Positions 6,909 through 14,821 of a stretch of DNA of 15,798 bases are shown piece by piece. Position numbers and translations under genes: made by a program. Where the stretch lies: contig CAZHRW010000070.1 of assembly GCA_964535025.1 (NCBI GenBank), positions 1-15,798 of the forward strand. The letters are read 5' to 3'. Under the pieces are notes generated by a model. The model saw only the letters and a program-made list of their open reading frames with translations. It did no database searches and was not told the DNA's origin. Numbering within the stretch: position 1 is the first letter of the stretch; the number at the start of each line of letters is the position of its first letter. Source of the DNA: JAAYZK01 sp964535025. GTDB lineage: Bacteria > Planctomycetota > Phycisphaerae > SM23-33 > FEN-1343.

Positions 6909-7706
6909 TTATAGCCGCTTCATCCCGAACCCGCCGCCGACCTCGATGACGTTACCGGTGGAGTAATCCAGCAGGCCCGCTGCGAAGGCCGAGACGACCT
7001 TGGCGACGTCTTCGGGCTGACCCCAGCGCTTGGTGACCAGCAGGCCTTCGGCGATGAGCTTGTCGTATTTGGCGGTGACCACCGAGGTCATCGGCGTGGC
7101 GATGATGCCCGGGGCGATCTGCAGGACGGGGATGTCGAACTCGCCGAGCCGGTCGGCGAAGAGCGTTGCCCCCATGGCCAGCCCCGCCTTCGATACGCAG
7201 TATTCCCCGCGGGACGGCGAGGAGGTGTAGGCGGAGATCGACGTGATGAAGCAGATCCGCGGCTGGGGCACGACGCCCGCCTGCTTGTAGGCGATCATCC
7301 GGTTGGCCACCAGTTGCGTGAGGAAATACGGGCCCTTGAGATTGATCGCCATCAGCCGGTCAAAGCTCTCCTCGGTCGCTTCAAGGACGTCCTTGCGCTG
7401 CTTGGGGGCGACGCCGGCGTTGTTGACCAGCAGGTCCAGGCGGCCGAAGGTCGTGGCGATGAAGTCGACCATTGCCGCACGTTCTTCGGCCGAGGCGATG
7501 TCGGCCTTGAACACCTCGGCGGTTGAGCCCATCGCTTCGATGGTCCCTTTGACTTCGTAGGCGCCCTGCTCCCTGTTGTCCGGGTCGGCGACGACGTCGT
7601 TAATCACGACCGTGTAGCCGTCCGTCGCCAGGTGCAGCGCGATGCCCCGACCGATGCCCTGTCCGGCGCCGGTGACGAGAGCCACAGGTTTGTCTGATAC
7701 GGTCAT
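6909..7706 (-). CDS. Short-chain dehydrogenase/reductase (FabG-like)
   Basis: This 265-residue classical short-chain dehydrogenase would use NAD(P)(H) to oxidise or reduce a hydroxyl/keto group. The cofactor motif TGAGQGIG is at 12-19 and NNAG at 95-98. The catalytic set is Asn122, Ser156, Tyr169 and Lys173 (YCVSK), with the usual 13-residue Ser-Tyr spacing. IAPGIIATPM at 197-206 and the C-terminal GNVIEVGGGF fit FabG-like members. The operon argues for a sugar or sugar-acid substrate rather than fatty acid synthesis, as no fatty acid gene is near. The open frame extends upstream to 8684, but only as antisense-like Arg-rich sequence. The ATG at 7706 follows GGGAG by 7 bases and gives a normal family length. 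The nucleotide preference was not determined. Confidence 0.92.
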   Translation of the reverse strand: MTVSDKPVALVTGAGQGIGRGIALHLATDGYTVVINDVVADPDNREQGAYEVKGTIEAMGSTAEVFKADIASAEERAAMVDFIATTFGRLDLLVNNAGVAPKQRKDVLEATEESFDRLMAINLKGPYFLTQLVANRMIAYKQAGVVPQPRICFITSISAYTSSPSRGEYCVSKAGLAMGATLFADRLGEFDIPVLQIAPGIIATPMTSVVTAKYDKLIAEGLLVTKRWGQPEDVAKVVSAFAAGLLDYSTGNVIEVGGGFGMKRL

Positions 7707-7744
7707 TGTCTCTCTCCCTTGACGGCCAATCTGAAATCCCGATT

Positions 7745-8890
7745 TTACAGGTCCGGCACATCCACCCAGGCGCGTTTCGCCCACGATTCCATGCCCAGTT
7801 CCGCCAGTTGCACGCCCTTGGCGGCCTCCTTGAGGTCCCAGCGGAACGGCTCGCCGAGTGCGACATGCCGCAGGAACAGCTCCCACTCGGCCTTGAAGGC
7901 GTTGTCGTAAGCTCGGGTGGTCGGAACGGGCATCCAGCCTTCGCGGTAGTCGATGGGGGAATCCACGTCCGGGTTCCAGACGGCCCGCGGCGTGGCGGCG
8001 GCGGGCTGGATTTTCGCATCCCGCAGGCCCACGACCGCCGAACCGTCCGTGCCGTCCACCTGCATGACGAACAGGTCCTCCCGGTTGACGCGGGTGGACC
8101 AGGAACTGTTGAACTGGCAGATGACGTCCCGGTCGGTGACGAACGTCGTGTAGGCCGCGTCGTCGGCGGTGGCGTCGTAGGGGTTGCCCTGCTCGTCGAA
8201 GCGGGTGGGGATGTGGGTGGCGCCCAGGCACGTCAGGGACGTGATGGCGCCGAAGAGGTTGTCCACCACGTAGCGCCAGTGGCAGAGCATGTCGATGATG
8301 ATCCCGCCGCCGTCTTCCTTGCGATAGTTCCAGGAGGGCCGCTGGAGCGGATCGTGCTCGCCGGTGAAGACCCAGTAGCCGAACTCCCCGCGGACGCTGA
8401 GCAGACGGCCGAAAAAGCCGATGTCCAGCAGGTGGCGCAGCTTCATCAGTCCCGGCAGCCACAGCTTGTCCTGCACGACGCCGTGCTTGACGCCGGCGGT
8501 GTCGGCCCGGCGAAACAGTTCCATCGCGTCGGCGGAGGTGGTGGCAGTGGGTTTCTCGCAGTACACGTGCTTGCCGGCCTCGATCGCCTTGACGACCGAG
8601 GCGAAACGCCGGTCGGTCGTCTGGGCGTCGAAGTAGACGCTGTAGGCGCTGTCTGCCAGCAATTTGTCCAGGTCGGTCGACCACGACAGGTCGCCGTGGG
8701 CGTCGCTGAGCCGCTTGAGCTTATTGGGATTGCGGCCGGTGAGCACCGGTTCGGGCATGATGGTCTCGTCGTCGGAGACCTTGACCCCGCCTTGGGCGCG
8801 GATGGCCAGGATGGAGCGGATCAGGTGCTGGTTCGTGCCCATGCGCCCGGTCACGCCGTTCATGATGATGCCTATGGTATGCGTTTTCAT
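7745..8890 (-). CDS. Gfo/Idh/MocA-family oxidoreductase
   Basis: This 381-residue NAD(P)-dependent enzyme of the glucose-fructose oxidoreductase / inositol dehydrogenase family typically oxidises or reduces a ring hydroxyl of a sugar, inositol or sugar acid. The N-terminal Rossmann part carries GIIMNGVTGRMG at 7-18, slightly different from the common GxGxxG form. EKPTA at 112-116 is the family's catalytic-lysine motif (Lys113). GGGIIIDMLCHWRY at 194-207 supplies the Asp and His expected at the active site (Asp200, His204). The remaining C-terminal half forms the substrate-binding and dimer-forming sheet. Its GGGAG ribosome site lies 6 bases before the ATG and directly abuts the stop of the isomerase gene, so the two are probably translated together. 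The substrate is unknown, as sequence rarely predicts it in this family. Confidence 0.92.
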   Translation of the reverse strand: MKTHTIGIIMNGVTGRMGTNQHLIRSILAIRAQGGVKVSDDETIMPEPVLTGRNPNKLKRLSDAHGDLSWSTDLDKLLADSAYSVYFDAQTTDRRFASVVKAIEAGKHVYCEKPTATTSADAMELFRRADTAGVKHGVVQDKLWLPGLMKLRHLLDIGFFGRLLSVRGEFGYWVFTGEHDPLQRPSWNYRKEDGGGIIIDMLCHWRYVVDNLFGAITSLTCLGATHIPTRFDEQGNPYDATADDAAYTTFVTDRDVICQFNSSWSTRVNREDLFVMQVDGTDGSAVVGLRDAKIQPAAATPRAVWNPDVDSPIDYREGWMPVPTTRAYDNAFKAEWELFLRHVALGEPFRWDLKEAAKGVQLAELGMESWAKRAWVDVPDL

Positions 8891-8901
8891 CCAATACTCC
8901 C

Positions 8902-9756
8902 TCAAGTATGCTGCAGATACGCCTGGACGATGGCATCCAGGAACGTACCCTGGTCTTTGCCCCACCAGCGGTCGGAGAAGATCTCGACTTCGATGAAACC
9001 GTCGAATCCCGCGGCCTCGACCCAGCCGCGGATGGCCGGCACGTCGATGACGCCTTCGCCCATCAGCCCGCGGTCGTTGAGCATGTCGGCCATGTCGGTC
9101 TTCCAGTCGCACACGTGGAACGACAGGAGGTTGCCGGCCCGCCCGCAGCGGGCGATCTCCGCCTGCAGGGCCGGATCCCACCACAGGTGAAACACGTCGA
9201 CGGTCACCCCCACGTGCGGCGAACCGATCGCCTCGCACAGGTCGTTGGCGTCCCGCAGCGTGACGATCGCCGAGCGGACGTCCGCGTACATGGGGTGCAG
9301 CGGCTCGATCGACAGCTTCACGTCCCGCGCGGCGGCGTGGTCGATCACCGCCTCGATCCCCTCACGGATCTGCTCGATGTTCGTCCGAACGGACTGGCCC
9401 GGGGTCGCGCCGCAGACGAGCACCACCAGCGGCGCGCCCACCGCGGCCGCTTCATCCAGCGCCCGGCGGTTCTCGTCGATCGCCTGCTGGCGCTCGGCGG
9501 CCGTGGCGCCCGTGAAAAAGCCCCCACGGACCAGCGACACGCAGGCCAGCCCCGCGTCGGCGAGCATCCGCCCGGCCTCGGCGGGCGGGACCGTCTCAAA
9601 GCAGGTCCGCCATACGCTGACACCGCGGACGCCCGCGGCCGGGTAGCGTTCGACGCACTCGGCCAGCGACCAGGGCTTCGTGGTGATCGTATGGAGGCAC
9701 AGCCGGGATGTGTCGGTCAGGGCGCCGCCGGGGGCGTTGGAGGCATTACTGATCAT
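8902..9756 (-). CDS. Sugar phosphate isomerase/epimerase-type TIM barrel
   Basis: This 284-residue protein belongs to the xylose-isomerase-like TIM barrel (AP endonuclease 2) superfamily, whose sugar members isomerise or epimerise keto-sugars with a divalent metal. The expected ligands appear in order: Glu151 (IEPLHP), Asp187 and His190 (VDVFH), His214 (FHVCDW) and Glu256 (EVEIFS). The DRGLMGEGVID segment at 228-238 is also typical. A longer form from a TTG at 9774 is possible, but the ATG at 9756 has GGGAG 9 bases upstream and I prefer it. With this start the gene overlaps the end of the lacI-type gene by 11 bases, a sign of co-translation. Hydroxypyruvate isomerase, tagatose 3-epimerase and inosose dehydratase relatives share the fold, so the substrate is open. 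Confidence 0.88.
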   Translation of the reverse strand: MISNASNAPGGALTDTSRLCLHTITTKPWSLAECVERYPAAGVRGVSVWRTCFETVPPAEAGRMLADAGLACVSLVRGGFFTGATAAERQQAIDENRRALDEAAAVGAPLVVLVCGATPGQSVRTNIEQIREGIEAVIDHAAARDVKLSIEPLHPMYADVRSAIVTLRDANDLCEAIGSPHVGVTVDVFHLWWDPALQAEIARCGRAGNLLSFHVCDWKTDMADMLNDRGLMGEGVIDVPAIRGWVEAAGFDGFIEVEIFSDRWWGKDQGTFLDAIVQAYLQHT

Positions 9757-10756
9757 CGTCGAGGTCTCCCGCAAGGTACTCGCCCGGGATCCGCATCGCG
9801 AGCGGCTCGTCGCGGCGCTCCACGATCCGCCGGCGAATCCACCGGCCCGCCTGCTCGCCCAGTGTCTGCACCGGCAGACTGATGGTCGCCAGGCGGGGCC
9901 GCATCAGGTCACGCAATGGCGAATTGTCGAATCCGGTCACCGCCCACTGTCGCGCCGGATCGAACCCGGCCACCCGCGCCGCCTGACAGAAGGCGGCGGC
10001 CACCACGTCATTGAAACACAGCACGGCATTATAGCCGCGACGGTCGATCCGGCCGACCAGCGCCGGGTCGACGTTCGCAATCGCACTGACGCCGATGACG
10101 TCGCGACGGGTGAAGTGCACGCCCGCTTCGCGGCAACCGGCGACGATGCCCCGCTGCCGGTCGTCAGCGATATCGCGGATCGCCTCCAGCCGCAGGTAGC
10201 ACGGCCGCAGCTCTGCCCCGTCCACGTCGCACCGGGCGGCCAGCTCGGCCACGAGGCGGCGCATTCCCTCGGCGTTGTCGCAGGTGATGTAGTCCCGCCC
10301 CTCGACGAGGCGGTGCAGCGTGAGGGTGGGTACGCCCCGGCGGGCGAGTTGCTCGTAGACGGCCTCGGCCGGGCGGGTGAAGGCGAAGATCACCCCGTCG
10401 ACGTCCCCGCCCTTCTTGTGGCCGAACAAGTCCAGCGCCTCGCCTTCAACGTCCGTAACCACATTGACCCGGTTGTCTTGCACACCCGCCTTGATGCCGG
10501 CCAGCAGGTCGGCATAATCGTAAAACAGCTTCTGAACGCGTTCGGCGCGGCTCGGCAGGACCAGGCGGATGTGCAGGATCGCCCGCCCCCGCTGGCGTCG
10601 AATCGTCCGCTTGTGATAGCCCAGCCGTTGGGCGGCGTCGCGGATGGCTTCGGCCGTCTCCGGCGCGATCAGCGTCGAGCCGTTCAGCACGCGCGATACC
10701 GTGGCCGTCGAAACGCCCACTTCCTCGGCAATGTCGTAGATGGTCACGCGGGGCAC
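9746..10756 (-). CDS. LacI-family transcriptional regulator
   Basis: This 336-residue DNA-binding repressor would sense a sugar ligand and control the catabolic operon it leads. The helix-turn-helix is at residues 5-26 (TIYDIAEEVG, then VSTATVSRVLNG), followed by the LGY of the family and a sugar-binding domain of the periplasmic-binding-protein type. FDNSPLRDLMRPRLATISLP near 275-295 is characteristic. The hinge (TIRRQRGRA, 51-59) departs from the common ARSLR pattern. The frame is open to 10849, but that lies upstream of a near-consensus promoter. The GTG at 10756 has GGAG 8 bases upstream and starts just before PRVTIYD, as usual in the family. A GTG at 10765 is a weaker option. It is the first gene of the operon and overlaps the isomerase gene. 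Confidence 0.92.
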   Translation of the reverse strand: MPRVTIYDIAEEVGVSTATVSRVLNGSTLIAPETAEAIRDAAQRLGYHKRTIRRQRGRAILHIRLVLPSRAERVQKLFYDYADLLAGIKAGVQDNRVNVVTDVEGEALDLFGHKKGGDVDGVIFAFTRPAEAVYEQLARRGVPTLTLHRLVEGRDYITCDNAEGMRRLVAELAARCDVDGAELRPCYLRLEAIRDIADDRQRGIVAGCREAGVHFTRRDVIGVSAIANVDPALVGRIDRRGYNAVLCFNDVVAAAFCQAARVAGFDPARQWAVTGFDNSPLRDLMRPRLATISLPVQTLGEQAGRWIRRRIVERRDEPLAMRIPGEYLAGDLDDDQ

Positions 10757-10779
10757 GTCGGACACTCCAAGTCGAATAG

Positions 10780-10789
10780 TTGCATGCAA
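10780..10789. promoter_or_regulatory. Probable LacI-type operator (10-bp palindrome)
   Basis: TTGCATGCAA is a perfect 10-bp palindrome that overlaps the last base of the -10 box and covers the likely transcription start. LacI-family proteins bind such dyads and commonly regulate themselves. A repressor bound here would block the promoter. I saw no second complete copy in the window. Confidence 0.55.
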
Positions 10790-10816
10790 TAATAGCGCGG
10801 CCGCCCGCGATGTCAA
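10789..10816 (-). promoter_or_regulatory. Near-consensus sigma-70-type promoter of the sugar operon
   Basis: Read on the minus strand, a perfect TTGACA -35 box (10816-10811) is followed by a 16-bp spacer and a TATTAT -10 box (10794-10789, five of six). Transcription would start near 10782, giving a leader of about 26 bases to the GTG at 10756. This is the strongest promoter in the window, and it rules out regulator starts further upstream. Confidence 0.8.
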
Positions 10817-10922
10817 GGCAAAAAGGCGAATAGCATGGACAGGCGACATGGGTGTCTGCTACTAGTGACAAGACTGTGCGTATGGACCGACGCGATCACC
10901 TGGACACGAAGCGGAGCGAGCG

Positions 10923-12119
10923 ATGTTGGATGGCATGACGACGGCCCCGGCCGATCCGATCCTGGGGCTGACCGAGGCGTTCAAGGCCGACACGAACCCC
11001 GACAAGATCAACCTCGGTGTTGGGGTTTACAAGGATGAGACCGGCGCCACGCCCGTCCTGGCCAGTGTAAAGGCCGCCGAGAAGACCATCCTGGTCGATG
11101 AGGCGAGCAAGTCGTATCTGGGGATCGACGGCCTGCCGGAGCTGGGCACCGTGGTGCAGGGCCTGTTGTTCGGGCCCGATCACCAGATCCTCACCTCCGG
11201 TCGTGCCGCGACCGCCCAGACACCGGGGGGGACCGCCGCCCTGCGGGTGGCGGGCGACCTGATCAAGCAGATCGACGCCGATGCGACGGTGTGGTTGAGC
11301 AATCCGACGTGGGCCAATCACGGCAACGTTTTCGCCGCGGCCGGCCTGGCGACGTCGTGGTACCCCTACTACGACAAGGCCGCCAAGGCCCTGGACTTCG
11401 ACGCGATGACCGCCACGCTGGCCAAGGTGCCCGCCGGCGACGTGGTGGTCCTGCACGCCTGCTGTCATAACCCCAGCGGCATGGACCCGACGCCCGAGCA
11501 GTGGCAATCGCTGGCCAAGGTGGCCGTCAAGGCCGGCTGGACGCCCCTGTTCGATTTCGCCTACCAGGGCTTCGGCGACGGGCTCGACGAGGACGCCGCC
11601 GGCGTAAGGGCCTTTGCCGACGCCGGGCGGAGCATGCTGGTGGCCAACTCGTTCTCCAAGAACTTCGGCCTCTACAACGAGCGGGTCGGAGCCCTGACGG
11701 TCGTGGCCCACGCGGCCGACGACGCCAAGGCCGTCATGAGCCACATCAAGAAGTGCATCCGCGCCAACTACTCCAACCCCCCGGCGCACGGCGGGAAGAT
11801 CGTCGTAACCGTCCTGGCCGACCCGACCCTGCGGGCGACCTGGGAAGAGGAAGTCACCGCCATGCGCAACCGCATCAACGGGATGCGCGCCCTGTTCGTT
11901 CAGACCCTCGCCGACGAGGGCGTCACGGAGGACTTCAGCTTCATCACCACCCAGAAGGGCATGTTCAGCTTCTCGGGGCTGACCGTCGAACAGGTGCACA
12001 AGCTTCGCGAGGACTACGCGATTTACATCGTCGACTCCGGCCGCATCAACGTCGCCGGCATGACGCCCGACAACATGCCCCGTCTGTGCAAGGCCATTAA
12101 GGATGTGCTTGGCACGTGA
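10923..12119 (+). CDS. aspC: Aspartate/aromatic aminotransferase, class I
   Basis: This 398-residue PLP enzyme of the AspC/TyrB type transfers the amino group between aspartate (or an aromatic amino acid) and 2-oxoglutarate in the cytoplasm. The N-terminus (APADPILGLTEAF, then INLGVGVYKDETG) closely follows the enterobacterial enzymes as I recall them. CCHNPSGMDPT at 180-190 includes the cofactor-contacting Asn183. Asp211 and Tyr214 (DFAYQGF) hold the PLP ring, and Lys246 in SFSKNFGLY forms the Schiff base. SGRINVAGM near the C-terminus carries the Arg that binds the substrate alpha-carboxylate. GGAG lies 6 bases before the ATG. It is transcribed divergently from the sugar operon and appears monocistronic, with 24 bases to the convergent deacetylase-like gene. 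Aspartate versus aromatic preference cannot be read with confidence. Confidence 0.93.
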   Translation: MLDGMTTAPADPILGLTEAFKADTNPDKINLGVGVYKDETGATPVLASVKAAEKTILVDEASKSYLGIDGLPELGTVVQGLLFGPDHQILTSGRAATAQTPGGTAALRVAGDLIKQIDADATVWLSNPTWANHGNVFAAAGLATSWYPYYDKAAKALDFDAMTATLAKVPAGDVVVLHACCHNPSGMDPTPEQWQSLAKVAVKAGWTPLFDFAYQGFGDGLDEDAAGVRAFADAGRSMLVANSFSKNFGLYNERVGALTVVAHAADDAKAVMSHIKKCIRANYSNPPAHGGKIVVTVLADPTLRATWEEEVTAMRNRINGMRALFVQTLADEGVTEDFSFITTQKGMFSFSGLTVEQVHKLREDYAIYIVDSGRINVAGMTPDNMPRLCKAIKDVLGT

Positions 12120-12143
12120 GGCCCCGGCGGCGGTGCCCGTCAT

Positions 12144-13184
12144 CTAGAGTCCACGGCCTGCTGTTTCGCACAGTTCCCGCGTGGTGTGCCAGTGGAGGCG
12201 GTCGCCGTAGCGGCGGTGCAGGCGGGTCAGCGCCTCGCGGACGATGGCCAGGCCTTGGCCGGTGTTGAGGCTGTTGAGGGTCTGGGCGTGGCTGGTGAAG
12301 ACGAAGGCGGCGCCGGATTCGATGTGGTCGATCCATTCCCCCGCGGTCCCGTCAGCGGTGATCCACCGATCGACGGCCTTGTCGAAGTCCGCCCGGCCGT
12401 GCATGGCCGGGTGGGCGGGGTCGTGAAGGCTGTGGACCTCGAAGGTGCGGCCGAAGGTGCCCTCGTAGACCGCCTCGGGCACCATCCGCGCGCGGGCGGC
12501 GTCGCTGACAGGCGGCGAGCCGGTGTACATGAACGACGTGTCGGTCGGCGGCTCGAACTGCCGTTCGACGCGCAGGATCGCCTCGCCGAACACCTCCCGT
12601 CCCTCGCCGCCCAGCAGGCCGCGGCCGCCGGCGATGCCGGACGGGTCGGCCATGGCGCCGATCGTCATCCCGTGCGGGGTGAAGCCGGCGTTGTGGAGGA
12701 TGATGTAGGCGGTCCGCAAATACGCCACCAGCTCGACGAGTTTGCCCTCGGCCGCCAGGTGGCTGAGGTAGGCCGTCTCGGCGTGAGGCAGCATCGCCCC
12801 GGAGTCGACGTCGTAGGCCATGGCGTGGGTGAGCACCTCGGGGGTGATATCGAAGCGCGGGGCGATTCGCTCGCGCAGTACGCCGAGCAGGTCGGCCAGT
12901 TCGCTGTCCGAATAGAGCCTCACCGACCGGTCGATCCGCCCCAGTCCCGCCGGGCACGGCAGCACCGTGCACTTGCCGCGCAGGCCGAACGTTTCGACCA
13001 GGTCCGCCAGGGCCGTCGCATCTTCGAGGCGGAACTTCGGCGCCGGCGCCAACTCCCGCCAGCCCTTGCCCCAGCCGGTATCGGGCACGTCGTAGCCGAA
13101 GGCCTCCTGCTGGCGGCGCATCCAGTACGTGGCGTTGGCGGGCAGGTCATCGATGATGAAGCACGCGTGGATCGGTTCGGTCAT
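12144..13184 (-). CDS. Putative polysaccharide-deacetylase-like protein
   Basis: This 346-residue protein lacks a signal peptide and has features that recall the NodB-type glycoside hydrolase/deacetylase barrel. FIIDDLP at 9-15 would be the first metal-binding motif with its Asp pair. FTSHAQTLNSLNTG at 296-309 followed by LTRLHRRYGDRLHWHTTREL resembles the C-terminal strand and helix of that fold. His251 and His254 (VHSLHD) may be additional ligands. The similarity is remote and I would not assign a substrate. The ATG at 13184 has GGGAG 7 bases upstream; a GTG at 13208 would overlap the preceding gene and has less support. It lies 14 bases after the creatininase-GNAT stop and is the last gene of the operon headed by the dppA-like gene. 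Confidence 0.65.
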   Translation of the reverse strand: MTEPIHACFIIDDLPANATYWMRRQQEAFGYDVPDTGWGKGWRELAPAPKFRLEDATALADLVETFGLRGKCTVLPCPAGLGRIDRSVRLYSDSELADLLGVLRERIAPRFDITPEVLTHAMAYDVDSGAMLPHAETAYLSHLAAEGKLVELVAYLRTAYIILHNAGFTPHGMTIGAMADPSGIAGGRGLLGGEGREVFGEAILRVERQFEPPTDTSFMYTGSPPVSDAARARMVPEAVYEGTFGRTFEVHSLHDPAHPAMHGRADFDKAVDRWITADGTAGEWIDHIESGAAFVFTSHAQTLNSLNTGQGLAIVREALTRLHRRYGDRLHWHTTRELCETAGRGL

Positions 13185-13198
13185 GGTTGACTCCCGGG

Positions 13199-14818
13199 TC
13201 ATCCCCACTCCGGCCCGGCGATCGCGAACTGCCTGGCCGGGTCGCCGGCGTGGGGGTCGGCGCCCTTGACCATGCGGATGAACGGGCGTTGCGTGGTAAA
13301 GCCGATCGACGCGAGCCAGCCGGTCCAGTCGTCGTGGCCGTCGGCGGCGTCGACGACGGCCGGTTCGCCCCCGACGGCGGCCAGCGCGGCCCGCGCCAGG
13401 GCCCGGGCGGTCGGCAGGTCGGCCGCGGCGATCGGGCCGACGTGCTCAAAGGTCTGGCCGGGCCGTCCGAGCACGAATCCGGCCAATGTGCCGCCGTCGC
13501 CGTCGGCGACGTGGGCCCGGTGGGGCGCCATGGCGTAGAGCCCTTCGATCAGCCCGCTCCGATCGGCCCCGAAGACATCGCGATCCATCGCGATCACGCT
13601 CGGCAGGTCGTCGTCGCCCATTGCCCGGACGGACGGTTCACCCGTTGCCTTCAGGCACGGGGCGGCGTTGATCGTCATCCGCCGCAGGCCGTATTCGTCG
13701 GTAAATCCGATCTGGTCGTACACCCGCTTGCCGGCGGGGGTGGCGTCGAGTTTGACGGTCTTGCAGCCGGTCAGCACCTCGACGGCGCGGTCGAGCAGCA
13801 TCGTCCCGACGCCCCGGCGGCGCACCGCCGGATCGACCAGGAGCATGCCCACCCAGCCGACGGTCCCGCCGTAGCTCACCGCCGTGACCGTGCCGACGAC
13901 CTCGCCGTTGCGGACCGCGGCGAAGCAGCCGTCCGGCGCCAGGCGCAGGAACAGCGCCCAGTCGTCGGCCCGCTGGTTCCATCCGGCCAGACGGCACAGA
14001 CGCTCGCCGGCGGGGATGTCGGCGGCGACCATCGGCCGCAGGATGACCGGGCCGTCGCCGCTGTAGCGGGGGTGCTCATCGAACCAGCGGAGGCGCTGGC
14101 GGATGGCCTCGAGCAGGTGCACGCGAACCGAGGCGAGGATCTCCCGCCCGGCTTCGACGGTGGCCTTGGTCGGGTCGCCCCACGGCCCGGCCGGGCGGAT
14201 CACGCCCAGGCCGTAGTGGTTCAGATCCGCCCGCGTCGCCTCGGGCAGGGGGTTCGGCGGCGGGGGGACGGGCTTGCCGACGCGGTCGGGGAACGTCGCC
14301 AGCGTGACCGACGTCTCCCAGAACCCCGCGTGGACCTCGCCTTTGGCGTTGGCCGCGTCGCGGCAGCCGGAACGGTCGTACTCGCTCCAGTGCAGCAGCA
14401 GCAGTTTGATGGGCCGATCCATCCGGTTGATATCCCGCACGACGGTCGGCAGGGCGAAGTTGCCCCCGTGGCCGTTAAGGATCACCAGCCGGGTGAAGTG
14501 TTGACGCTCGAGTTCGTCGGCGAGGTCGCGGACGATGGCCATGATCGTCTCGGGCCTGAACGACAAGCTCCCGCGGAAGCCCGAGTGCTCGTAGCTCTGG
14601 CCGATGGGGATCGTCGGCAGGCACGCGGCCCCGAGCTCGCGGGCGATCATTTTGGCGATGACGTCGACGTTCATCGTATCGGTCAGCAGCGGCAGGTGGG
14701 CGCCGTGCTGTTCGAACGCGCCGATGCCCAGCACCGCCACGCCGCCGGGCAGGGCCTGCCAGTCGGCCGTGGGGCGAAGGCCGTCGATGAGCGGCTTGTC
14801 CTGGTCGGTGGGGGTCAT
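13199..14818 (-). CDS. Creatininase-family amidohydrolase fused to two GNAT-related domains
   Basis: This 539-residue protein is built of three parts. Residues 1-245 are a complete creatininase-family domain, a metal-dependent hydrolase acting on cyclic or linear amides: EQHGAHLP (36-43) and TD (46-47), NGHGGN (115-120) and HAGFWETS (163-170) carry the expected ligands Glu36, His38, Asp47, His117 and Glu168. Residues 257-385 read as a GNAT acetyltransferase, with the acetyl-CoA loop RRRGVGTM at 333-340. Residues 395-518 resemble the GNAT-related domain (Acetyltransf_18 type) often found after a GNAT domain, ending in RPFIRMVKG. A typical creatininase would be half this length. The upstream D-aminopeptidase gene ends 3 bases before this ATG, so translation is coupled; GGTGA is the likely ribosome site. 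Domain calls are firm for the first two parts and less so for the third. The joint substrate is unknown. Confidence 0.88.
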   Translation of the reverse strand: MTPTDQDKPLIDGLRPTADWQALPGGVAVLGIGAFEQHGAHLPLLTDTMNVDVIAKMIARELGAACLPTIPIGQSYEHSGFRGSLSFRPETIMAIVRDLADELERQHFTRLVILNGHGGNFALPTVVRDINRMDRPIKLLLLHWSEYDRSGCRDAANAKGEVHAGFWETSVTLATFPDRVGKPVPPPPNPLPEATRADLNHYGLGVIRPAGPWGDPTKATVEAGREILASVRVHLLEAIRQRLRWFDEHPRYSGDGPVILRPMVAADIPAGERLCRLAGWNQRADDWALFLRLAPDGCFAAVRNGEVVGTVTAVSYGGTVGWVGMLLVDPAVRRRGVGTMLLDRAVEVLTGCKTVKLDATPAGKRVYDQIGFTDEYGLRRMTINAAPCLKATGEPSVRAMGDDDLPSVIAMDRDVFGADRSGLIEGLYAMAPHRAHVADGDGGTLAGFVLGRPGQTFEHVGPIAAADLPTARALARAALAAVGGEPAVVDAADGHDDWTGWLASIGFTTQRPFIRMVKGADPHAGDPARQFAIAGPEWG

Positions 14819-14821
14819 GGT

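Noticed and set aside
5258..6949. Long plus-strand ORF antisense to the flavoprotein; similar ones at 7706-9190, 3901-4806, 12186-13190 and 13187-14998
   Set aside because: High GC leaves long open antisense frames. Their translations are low in motifs and rich in Arg, Gly, Val and Asp, and the opposite strand carries clear enzyme families.
7707..8684. Upstream extension of the short-chain dehydrogenase frame
   Set aside because: This is a shifted frame within the Gfo/Idh/MocA gene. The ATG at 7706 has a good ribosome site and gives a normal protein length.
9757..9774. TTG start for the isomerase gene
   Set aside because: The ATG at 9756 has a properly spaced GGGAG and fits the family start. 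The TTG cannot be excluded but has less support.
10757..10849. Longer N-terminus for the LacI-type regulator, starting at 10849
   Set aside because: The added part lies upstream of the near-consensus promoter, so the main transcript could not encode it. It has no counterpart in the family.
10836..10865. Possible promoter for the aminotransferase gene (TGGACA, 18 bp, TACTAG)
   Set aside because: The -10 candidate matches only three of six bases. A promoter must lie in this gap, but the sequence does not single one out.
12111..12137. Possible hairpin between the convergent aminotransferase and deacetylase-like genes
   Set aside because: Only five base pairs with a 17-base loop and no T-run.
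10896..12143. Minus-strand ORF antisense to the aminotransferase
   Set aside because: The plus strand encodes a complete aminotransferase with all active-site residues. The antisense product shows no recognisable domain.
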